DNA of 18,271 bases from Nanobdellota archaeon (GTDB lineage Archaea; Nanobdellota; Nanobdellia; SCGC-AAA011-G17; ARS1403), in assembly GCA_018831025.1 (NCBI GenBank), contig JAHJRB010000084.1, positions 1-18,271 of the forward strand, written 5' to 3'. The position numbers and the translations under genes are program-made. Positions 5,313 through 11,865 of this stretch are shown in pieces. Under the pieces are notes generated by a model. The model was not told the origin of the DNA, did no database searches, and saw only the letters and a list, made by a program, of their open reading frames with translations. Positions within the stretch are counted from its first letter, which is position 1; each line of letters opens with the position of its first letter.

Positions 5313-8300
5313 ATGGTAGAATTAATATTAGCTGAAAAACCAAGCGCGGCACAGAGAATTGCCAGGTCTTTAGCAGATACAAAGCCTTCAGAAATTAAAG
5401 AAGGTAAAGTAAAATACTACGAATTAAAGAGAAAAGGCAATAAAATCTTTGTTGTTTGTGCAGTAGGCCATTTATACGCTTTAACTGAAAAAAACAAAAA
5501 CGGATGGACCTATCCTACGTTTGAGATAGCGTGGCAACCAGCATACGAAATTTCAAAAGATGCTTTTTTTACTAAAGGTTACTTAAATTTAATAAAAAAG
5601 ATTGCAAAAAACTGTGATAAGTTTACAATAGCAACAGATTACGACCAAGAAGGAGAAGTTATTGGATTAAACGTCCTAAGATACGCCTGCAAGCAAAGAA
5701 CTGGGCGTAGAATGAAATATTCTACATTAACAAAAGATGAATTGGTAGAAAGTTATGAAAATGCCTCCCCAACTCTAGATTGGTCACAAGCAGAAGCAGG
5801 AGAAACCAGGCATTTTTTGGATTATTATTATGGAATCAATTTAAGTAGAGCGTTAACTTTAGCTGTAAAAAACGCAGGTTCTTTCAAAATCTTATCAACA
5901 GGCCGTGTTCAAGGTCCAGCATTAGCAATTTTAGCTAAAAGAGAAAAAAGTATTCAAGACTTTAAATCAGAACCGTTCTGGGAAATTGAACTACAAGGAA
6001 AAGCAAATAATGAAAATATTTCTGCTTGGCATAAAAAAGGAAAAATAAAAGATAAAAAAACAGTAACTGAAATTTTAAAGAAAACAAAAGGTAAAAAGGC
6101 AATTATAAGTTCAGTAGAAAAAAAACAGTATAATCAAAGACCCCCTTTTCCATTTGATTTAACATCTTTACAGATAGAAGCTTACAGGACCTTAAAAATA
6201 TCTCCAAAACAAACTCTAGCTTTAGCTCAGATACTTTATACTTCAGGTAGAATCTCTTACCCAAGAACATCTTCTCAAAAACTTCCTCCAAAATTAGGTT
6301 ATCAAAAAATATTAAGCAGATTAGCAAAACAACCTCAATTTACAAGTTTAGCAAACGAGTTATTATCCAAAAAGACTTTATTCCCAAATGAAGGTAAGAA
6401 AACAGATCCAGCACATCCAGCAATTTATCCTACAGGGCTTCCATTTAAAGGTTCTGGAAAATTAAAATCATTATATGAATTAATAACTCATAGATTCTTA
6501 GCAACATTCGCGCCTCCTGCTTTAAGGGAAACAATCACAATAAATGTAGATGTAAACAAAGAACCTTTTTTTGCATCAGGAACCAGAACAATTGAAAAAG
6601 GTTGGCACAAATTCTACGGAAGGTTTGCAATCTTTAAAGAAGAAACTATGCCTAATCTAGAAAAAGACCAGGAAGTAAAAGTTAAAAAAATAAAGGCTCA
6701 TGAAAAGGAAACTCAACCTCCAAAACGTTTTACTCCGGCATCAATTATAAAAGAATTAGAAAAAAGAAATTTAGGAACAAAATGTTTAACATCTAATACA
6801 TTAGTAAAAATTGATTCTAATAGTAAGGTCCATAAAGAAAAAATATCCGACCTTTTTGATAGTTTGTATAGCGAATTTCCATTGCAGGAAGGTATGAAAA
6901 TCGCAATAAACAATAAAAAATCTTGTTTTTCTTTTGATGGCAAGGATGAAATAAAATCGAATTTTAAATTAGTTAGTAAAAGAAAATTAACCAAAGATGA
7001 ACGAATTTATAGGATAGGATACAAAGATGGGGACTATATAGACTTAACAGAAGAACATCCTATTTTAATTTATAAAAATGGAAATAATAAATACATACAA
7101 ACAAAAAATATCAAAGAAGGAATGAAGTCTTTTTCTTCTATAAAAATATCTGACAAAATTGGTAAGGAAATCTATTCTTGGAATAAATTTATTAGACAAT
7201 GTAATAAAAAAAGCTCATTATATGCAGATTTTAATATTAAAAATACAAGAGGAAATTTTCCTCAAAATAAATTTGCTAGAAAAATAGGGTTATCCCAATC
7301 CAGAATTAGTGAATATGAAAAAAGAAAAAACATCCCTCTCTATCTTTTCAAAAAATTAAAATTAAACACTCCGGATTATATAAATAGCGAAAATAAAATA
7401 CTAAAAGTTAAAAATCCATTTCCACTTAAATTAAGTAGCTCATTAGCTAGAATTCTTGCTAAGTCAGTAGGAGATGCTTCTATAGATAAAGAGAAAATCA
7501 AGAGAGAAAATTGTTATGACTTTAGGTACCATAATACAAATTTAGATTTAATCAATCAATTTATAGAAGATGTCTATAATATATTTGGGGTTGTATTAAA
7601 AGTTAATTTAGGTAAAAAAAAGGTAGAAAAACATTTACAAAAATATTATGTGAGAATTCCTGCAGTATTAGGAAGGATTTTATCAATAATCTCTGGAGAA
7701 ATTATAGAAAAAAATGCCAGTAAACTTATAAAAAAAGATTTCTATCCAGAATTTATCGGGGCTTTGTTTGATGATGAAGGGCATTGTATGAAAAAAGAAA
7801 AAAAAATATTTATTTCAAATACCAATTTTCAATTATTAAATGACATAAAGAATATGCTTAATTCATTGGGAATAGAATCTAAATTAGATAAAAAACAATT
7901 TAAATTATATGTAAGAAAGGTAAAAAGTTTAGAAAAGTTCTTCAGGAAGATACCTTTTATCTCTATAGAGAAAAAAAGAAGACTAATCAACCTATTATAT
8001 AAAGAAGAAATAATCTCTAAAGATTTTATGACAAAAACTGTTTCCTCAATTAAGGAAATAAATTACAAAGGTTTTGTTTATGATATTACAAATAACTCGG
8101 AAGTTCCAAATTTTATTCTTGCAAATGGTGTTGTAGTTCATAATTCTACTAGAGCGCAAATTATAGATTCTTTATTCCAAAGACATTATGTTCAGGATAC
8201 TTCATTAAAAGTTACAGATTTAGGGTTAAAAACCATCAACGCATTAAAAACCTATTGCCCGGAAATTATAGATGAGAAATTAACAAGACATTTTGAGGAA

Positions 8301-8876
8301 GAATTAGAAAAAATAAGAGAAAAAGAAAAAAAAGGGGAAAAAATTTTAGATGAATCAAAAAAATTATTGAAAAAAGTTTTAAAACATTTTAAGGAAAATG
8401 AAATAAAAATAGGTAAATCTTTAATAAAAGCAAACAGAGAAACCCAGGAAAGAAATAATTTGCTTGGAAACTGCCCTGTCTGTAAAAAAGGAACATTAAA
8501 CATTAAGAAAGGCAAATACGGTTTCTTTATCTCATGTGATAAATATGAAGAAGGATGCTCCACAACATTTTCAATACCTTCTGGAGCATTTGCAAAATCT
8601 ACAGAAAAAGTCTGCAAACACTGTTCTTATCCATTAATCCAATTAATAAAAAAAGGAGCTAGACCGCAAGAGGTTTGTATTAATCCAAAATGTAAGAGCA
8701 AGAAAGTAGATAAAAAATTATTAGAAGAAAAAAGAAAATGCCCTAAATGTAGCACCGAACTTGTAATCAGAAAAAGTATGTATGGTCAATTCTATGCCTG
8801 TCCAAAATATCCAAAATGCAGACATACAGAACCAATAGAAAAATCTAAGAAGAAAAAAACTGGAAAGAAAAAATAA
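5313..8876 (+). CDS. topA: DNA topoisomerase I (type IA), intein-containing precursor
   Basis: The precursor has 1187 residues; removing the intein (491-944) leaves a 733-residue enzyme, a normal size. It relaxes negatively supercoiled DNA by a 5'-phosphotyrosine strand passage. The TOPRIM domain shows LAEKPSAA (7-14) and the metal-binding DYDQEGE (109-115). The catalytic tyrosine is Y316 in GRISYPRTSS. The intein interrupts the conserved GTK/STRA motif of the core. The C-terminus has three four-cysteine zinc ribbons starting near Cys1054, Cys1101 and Cys1143 (precursor numbering), then a Lys-rich tail. Reverse gyrase is excluded because there is no helicase domain. The stop overlaps the next ATG by one base (TAATG). 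Activity depends on protein splicing. Confidence 0.96.
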   Translation: MVELILAEKPSAAQRIARSLADTKPSEIKEGKVKYYELKRKGNKIFVVCAVGHLYALTEKNKNGWTYPTFEIAWQPAYEISKDAFFTKGYLNLIKKIAKNCDKFTIATDYDQEGEVIGLNVLRYACKQRTGRRMKYSTLTKDELVESYENASPTLDWSQAEAGETRHFLDYYYGINLSRALTLAVKNAGSFKILSTGRVQGPALAILAKREKSIQDFKSEPFWEIELQGKANNENISAWHKKGKIKDKKTVTEILKKTKGKKAIISSVEKKQYNQRPPFPFDLTSLQIEAYRTLKISPKQTLALAQILYTSGRISYPRTSSQKLPPKLGYQKILSRLAKQPQFTSLANELLSKKTLFPNEGKKTDPAHPAIYPTGLPFKGSGKLKSLYELITHRFLATFAPPALRETITINVDVNKEPFFASGTRTIEKGWHKFYGRFAIFKEETMPNLEKDQEVKVKKIKAHEKETQPPKRFTPASIIKELEKRNLGTKCLTSNTLVKIDSNSKVHKEKISDLFDSLYSEFPLQEGMKIAINNKKSCFSFDGKDEIKSNFKLVSKRKLTKDERIYRIGYKDGDYIDLTEEHPILIYKNGNNKYIQTKNIKEGMKSFSSIKISDKIGKEIYSWNKFIRQCNKKSSLYADFNIKNTRGNFPQNKFARKIGLSQSRISEYEKRKNIPLYLFKKLKLNTPDYINSENKILKVKNPFPLKLSSSLARILAKSVGDASIDKEKIKRENCYDFRYHNTNLDLINQFIEDVYNIFGVVLKVNLGKKKVEKHLQKYYVRIPAVLGRILSIISGEIIEKNASKLIKKDFYPEFIGALFDDEGHCMKKEKKIFISNTNFQLLNDIKNMLNSLGIESKLDKKQFKLYVRKVKSLEKFFRKIPFISIEKKRRLINLLYKEEIISKDFMTKTVSSIKEINYKGFVYDITNNSEVPNFILANGVVVHNSTRAQIIDSLFQRHYVQDTSLKVTDLGLKTINALKTYCPEIIDEKLTRHFEEELEKIREKEKKGEKILDESKKLLKKVLKHFKENEIKIGKSLIKANRETQERNNLLGNCPVCKKGTLNIKKGKYGFFISCDKYEEGCSTTFSIPSGAFAKSTEKVCKHCSYPLIQLIKKGARPQEVCINPKCKSKKVDKKLLEEKRKCPKCSTELVIRKSMYGQFYACPKYPKCRHTEPIEKSKKKKTGKKK
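6783..8144 (+). mobile_element. TopA intein (454 residues) with DOD homing endonuclease and HTH
   Basis: The in-frame insert begins with Cys1 (CLTSNTLVKI) and ends VVVHN, followed by Ser of the host, giving the standard splice chemistry: Cys1, penultimate His, terminal Asn, +1 Ser. Block B is seen as LTEEHPIL (88-95) and the C-terminal blocks as FVYDITNN (431-438) and FILANGVVVHN (444-454). The middle holds a LAGLIDADG-type endonuclease with two motifs, LARILAKSVGDAS (221-233) and FIGALFDDEGH (324-334). The acidic residues D231 and D331/E332 are plausible catalytic positions. Before it, residues 158-194 form an XRE-like helix-turn-helix (FARKIGLSQSRISEYEKRK), probably for target DNA recognition. 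No block looks damaged, so both splicing and homing may be active. Confidence 0.92.
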
Positions 8877-9595
8877 TGGTTTTCAAAACAATATCAAGAT
8901 TTTTAGGAAAGACTTTAATTTCTCTTTCTTTAACAATATTCATTTTAACTTTTTTTGCAGTTCCTTTAATAGAAAATGTTGATGTTTTCAAAGAATCTTT
9001 AACAGAATCTTTTAGCGAAGGAATCCTTTTGGAAGAAATAGCTGAACAATCTGATTTAAGTGTCCAGGAAATAAAAAATCTTTGCAATAAAAATCCAGAG
9101 CAGGAGGGATGTGAAATTGTAACAGATCCACCATCAATAATAGAAGAAGAAATCGCTCCAGTTATTGAACAAATTGAGGAATCAAAACAGCATATCTTTT
9201 CAGCAAGGGTTGTAACTATATTCACTTTCCTTCTTGGTTTAATCTTTCTTTATTTAGGAACATTTAATATAATCTTAACAGCCTATAAGGCTTCTATAAC
9301 AACCCTTTTTATAAGTTTATTCTACGCTTTATTCTACGGAACAATAAACAGAACAATTCCCAGTTTAGCGGAACAGGCCATGATTGGTCCGGAAGTTCCT
9401 AAATCATTATTGAAAATAACAGTAGATGCAATAAATAAATGGTTCCAAGTTCCTTCTCAACAAGTTTTACAGCTTTGCATCATTTTAATTGCAATCTCCT
9501 TGCCTTTAACAATTATTTTTTATTTTTTAAAAAGAAGAACTCAACTAAAAATAGACACCAATACCAAAGCAGTCAAAAAACCCAAAAAGAAATAA
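8876..9595 (+). CDS. Predicted membrane protein, four transmembrane segments
   Basis: I do not recognise this 239-residue protein. It has an N-terminal hydrophobic helix (about 12-31), a soluble acidic region (32-107) with two cysteines (C70, C79) in the pattern CNKNPEQEGC, then three more hydrophobic helices (about 111-130, 135-157 and 196-218) and a basic Lys-rich C-terminus. With the first helix anchoring, the 32-107 domain probably lies outside the membrane, where the two Cys could form a disulfide, and the basic tail inside. The ATG overlaps the topA stop (TAATG), so translation is coupled to topA although the link may only be transcriptional. It converges on radB with 28 bp between their stops. 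Confidence 0.8.
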   Translation: MVFKTISRFLGKTLISLSLTIFILTFFAVPLIENVDVFKESLTESFSEGILLEEIAEQSDLSVQEIKNLCNKNPEQEGCEIVTDPPSIIEEEIAPVIEQIEESKQHIFSARVVTIFTFLLGLIFLYLGTFNIILTAYKASITTLFISLFYALFYGTINRTIPSLAEQAMIGPEVPKSLLKITVDAINKWFQVPSQQVLQLCIILIAISLPLTIIFYFLKRRTQLKIDTNTKAVKKPKKK

Positions 9596-9623
9596 ACCCA
9601 GCATTTTACATACAGTTTTTTCA

Positions 9624-10244
9624 TCATACAAGTCCTTCTTTAATAATTTTAAATGCCACCTCTTTATTTCTTGGTTTCTCCAAAATCAATTTTCTTGGAT
9701 TCTTTTCTAGTTTTAATAAGCATTTGCTCCAGTTCTTAAGCATACTTCCTCCAACTAAATTTATTTTTTTATTCTCAATATCTTCATAAACCTGATTTGT
9801 AATCATAACAGCTGTCCCTTTTGAGCAAAGCTCGCTTAAAATATTACATTGTTTATGTAATTCTTTATTAGCATTAACAGAATCTTTTTTTAATTCATAT
9901 CTATGAAAAAATCCAACACTATCAATAATAACTAAATCTAAATCTTTTAATTTTAATAGTTTTTTTAAATATTTTCTTTGCTCTTTTAGATTTTTGGGTT
10001 TTAAGACAAAAATATTTTTTAAAATTTCTTTTTTATTTCCGCATAACTGCATTAATCTATCAGTATTAAATGTTTTTTCTGAATCAATAAAAACTACTTT
10101 TTTCCCGTTTTTAGATTGAAAAATAGCAGCTTCCTTTACTAGCGTAGTCTTGCCACTTGCAGGTTCCCCGTAAACGCAACAGATTTCTTTTCTATTCCCT
10201 TTTAGAATGTCTTCCAATAGCTTTAAATCTGTTTGAATCATCAT
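9624..10244 (-). CDS. radB: RadB, RecA-family recombination ATPase
   Basis: RadB is a short archaeal RadA/Rad51 paralogue consisting of little more than the ATPase core; it is thought to assist homologous recombination. The 206 residues show Walker A GEPASGKT (26-33), Walker B LVIIDSVG (104-111), a RecA-like strand with TAVMITNQVY (144-153) and the C-terminal pattern GGSMLKNWSKCLLKLEK (165-181) followed by KPRNKEVAFKI, characteristic of RadB. It lacks the N-terminal helix-hairpin-helix domain of RadA. Two consecutive ATGs (10244, 10241) are possible starts; the difference is one Met. It is transcribed divergently from cbf5 from a 48-bp gap. A small KaiC-like ATPase is the alternative, but the C-terminal motif favours RadB. 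Confidence 0.88.
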   Translation of the reverse strand: MMIQTDLKLLEDILKGNRKEICCVYGEPASGKTTLVKEAAIFQSKNGKKVVFIDSEKTFNTDRLMQLCGNKKEILKNIFVLKPKNLKEQRKYLKKLLKLKDLDLVIIDSVGFFHRYELKKDSVNANKELHKQCNILSELCSKGTAVMITNQVYEDIENKKINLVGGSMLKNWSKCLLKLEKNPRKLILEKPRNKEVAFKIIKEGLV

Positions 10245-10263
10245 TTATTTAAGATAATAAATC

Positions 10264-10271
10264 TTTTAAAA
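10264..10271. promoter_or_regulatory. Shared palindromic TATA element between radB and cbf5
   Basis: TTTTAAAA is its own reverse complement and is centred about 25 nt before the cbf5 ATG (10293) and about 23 nt before the radB ATG (10244). The whole intergenic gap is only 48 bp. The site can act as the TATA box in both directions, giving leaderless mRNAs both ways and possible competition between them. Confidence 0.5.
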
Positions 10272-10292
10272 CTTGTTAAAAACAATAATAAT

Positions 10293-11254
10293 ATGGCAAC
10301 TCTAATAAAAAAACAAGCAACTACGGATAAAAATTTAGGATGTAATCCAAACAAAAGGACTATTGAAACTTTAATACATTATGGATTAGTAAATATAAAT
10401 AAGTTTGCAGGTCCCTCAAGTCATCAGATTTCAGATTACGTCCAAAAGATCTTGCATATAAACAAGGCGGGTCACTCTGGGACGTTAGTGGAATAAAAAC
10501 CCAACGAGATCCCAACGTGACTGGTTGTTTAGTTATGGCTTTAGATAAAGCTACAAGAATTATAGATACTTTACTAAAAGAAGGAAAAGAATATGTTTGT
10601 TTAATGCATATACATGCTGAAACTCCAAAAGATAAAATAAGAAAAACTTTCAAATCTTTTTTAGGAAAGATAGAACAATTACCTCCTGTTAAATCTGCAA
10701 TAAAAAGACAATTAAGAACTAGAGAAATTTATGATTTAAAAATTTTAGAGATAGATGATCAAGATATTTTATTTAGAGTTAAATGTCAAGCAGGTACATA
10801 TATCAGAAAGCTCTGTTTTGATCTAGGATTAAAAATGGGAACCCAGGCACATATGACTCAGCTTGTTCGTATAACTATTGGTCCTTTTAATGATAAAAAT
10901 TGGTGTTCTTTGCATGATCTTAAAGATGCTTATGAAGATTATAAAGAAGGCGATGATTCTAAACTAAGAGAATTAATAGTACCAATTGAATTCTCTATTC
11001 AAAGTTTGCCAAGAATCTGGGTTTTGGACAACTGCGTAGATACTTTATGTCACGGAGCAGACTTATCAATTCCAGGAATTTCAAAATTAGATAATTATAT
11101 TGAAGAAGAGGATTTAGTTGCAATTCTAACATTAAAAAACGAATTAATCTGTTTAGGAAGATCATTAACAACTTCAAAAAAAATGTATAAAAAATCAAAA
11201 GGTAAAGCAGTGAAAACAAAAAAAGTTTTTATGGAAAGAAAAACATATGCTTAG
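10293..11254 (+). CDS. cbf5: Cbf5 tRNA/rRNA pseudouridine synthase, intron-interrupted
   Basis: The coding sequence is join(10293..10488, 10509..11254). Splicing gives 313 residues. Cbf5 is the catalytic subunit of H/ACA RNPs, isomerising uridine in rRNA, and can also make tRNA pseudouridine-55. Exon 1 has GPSSHQISDYVQKIL and AGHSGTL; the junction rebuilds D66, the catalytic aspartate of GTLDPNVTG; exon 2 has PPVKSAIKRQLRTREIYDL, the conserved CQAGTYIRKLC, and a C-terminal PUA-like domain (about 240-313). Without splicing, translation stops at 10494-10496 after 67 residues. The start at 10293 is chosen because the TATA box lies 25 nt upstream; the in-frame ATG at 10233 overlaps radB. Its stop overlaps the stop of the convergent lipoprotein gene. 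Protein identity is certain; the splicing is inferred from the RNA fold and family alignment. Confidence 0.93.
10471..10521 (+). promoter_or_regulatory. Bulge-helix-bulge splicing motif around the cbf5 intron
   Basis: The RNA pairs as follows: outer helix 10478-10482 (UGGGA) with 10510-10514 (UCCCA); central 4-bp helix 10483-10486 (CGUU) with 10503-10506 (AACG); inner helix 10490-10491 (GG) with 10501-10502 (CC). A 3-nt bulge AGU (10487-10489) lies on the 5' strand and AGA (10507-10509) on the 3' strand. A further 5-bp helix pairs 10471-10475 with 10517-10521 across a 2x2 internal loop. This is the canonical hBHBh' target of the archaeal tRNA splicing endonuclease, which cuts after the second base of each bulge. 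The inner helix is only 2 bp, so that side is relaxed. Confidence 0.85.
10489..10508 (+). other. 20-nt archaeal pre-mRNA intron in cbf5
   Basis: Cutting both 3-nt bulges between bases 2 and 3 removes exactly 10489-10508 and joins TTA-G to AT-CCC. The codons become TTA GAT CCC AAC (Leu-Asp-Pro-Asn), restoring the frame and the motif GTLDPNVTG. The insert is not a multiple of three and creates an in-frame TAA at 10494. Since AG precedes both cuts, removal of 10487-10506 or 10488-10507 would give the same mRNA; the structural rule selects 10489-10508. Introns of this type in cbf5 are known in Crenarchaeota. A sequencing error is unlikely to add 20 nt that form a perfect splicing motif. Confidence 0.88.
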
Positions 11255-11838
11255 TTTATCTTAGCTTTTAATAATTCATTTTCTTCTCTTGCTTTTACAA
11301 CTTCTTCCATTATATCTTTAAAAATAATTCTGCTTTCAGAAGTTTCAATGTAGATTTTTTCAACTTCTTTCCAGTCGTTTCTTATTTCTAATTTAGAAAT
11401 CTTTACTCCTTTAGGAACATCAAAAACTAAAACTCCGGAATGAACTGCTCCAGTTACTAAAACTTTTTCCCAGTTAATTATATTGCTTAAATAGAATTTA
11501 GTTCTTAAATCAGGATTATATTTCATCCCATTCTCATCAATTAATTTCACGCCAGGAGAAAAAACATAACCTTCAGGAATCCCTTCGTTTTTAATAGTTA
11601 AATGGACTAAATAATACCAGCCTTCTGTTCTTTGGCTAACTTCACTCTCTCCAATTTCATTATATGCTTCAATACTATCTACTTTATAGGAAACTCCATC
11701 AATTAGGATATTCTGTCCCATCCTAAAAGTTTCAATTTTCTTTTCCATGTCTACAGGAGGATTATACTCTATCTTAGAACTATTACTAATACAACCGGAA
11801 ATAAATACCACCAAAATTAAAATTAAAACTTTTTTCAT
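11251..11838 (-). CDS. DUF4352-like lipoprotein
   Basis: The 195-residue protein starts with a lipoprotein signal: MKK, a hydrophobic stretch (LILILVVFI) and the lipobox-like ISGC with Cys16 as the probable lipidation site. It is therefore expected to be anchored on the outer face of the membrane. Residues about 35-160 look like an immunoglobulin-like beta sandwich of the DUF4352/telokin-like type (WYYLVHLTIKNEG, VKLIDENGMKYNPDL, GVLVFDVPKGVKISKLEI). The C-terminal 30 residues are helical and charged. The start lies 27 bp after the herA stop on the same strand, so it may be co-transcribed, although the two functions do not obviously fit. Its stop overlaps the cbf5 stop (TTAG, 11251-11254). 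The ligand or partner is unknown. Confidence 0.83.
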   Translation of the reverse strand: MKKVLILILVVFISGCISNSSKIEYNPPVDMEKKIETFRMGQNILIDGVSYKVDSIEAYNEIGESEVSQRTEGWYYLVHLTIKNEGIPEGYVFSPGVKLIDENGMKYNPDLRTKFYLSNIINWEKVLVTGAVHSGVLVFDVPKGVKISKLEIRNDWKEVEKIYIETSESRIIFKDIMEEVVKAREENELLKAKIN

Positions 11839-11865
11839 TAAGAATTAGCAGTATTTTATTTTTTA

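Noticed and set aside
6783..8144. TopA insert as a separate gene or an insertion sequence
   Set aside because: It is in frame with both flanks, has no terminal repeats or target duplication, and carries all intein splice blocks.
5313..8876. Reverse gyrase
   Set aside because: The topoisomerase lacks a helicase domain; the long length is due to the intein.
9439..9789. Plus-strand reading frame across the end of the membrane protein gene and radB
   Set aside because: It is out of frame with the membrane protein gene and antisense to radB, with a low-complexity product.
10488..10516. cbf5 as a frameshifted pseudogene or sequencing error
   Set aside because: The disruption is exactly a 20-nt insert whose flanks form a full bulge-helix-bulge, and both exons are well conserved with no other damage. 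A spliced intron explains all of this.
10360..10653. Minus-strand reading frame of 97 codons inside cbf5
   Set aside because: It lies antisense to conserved Cbf5 sequence and its product shows no recognisable motif; it is a shadow frame.
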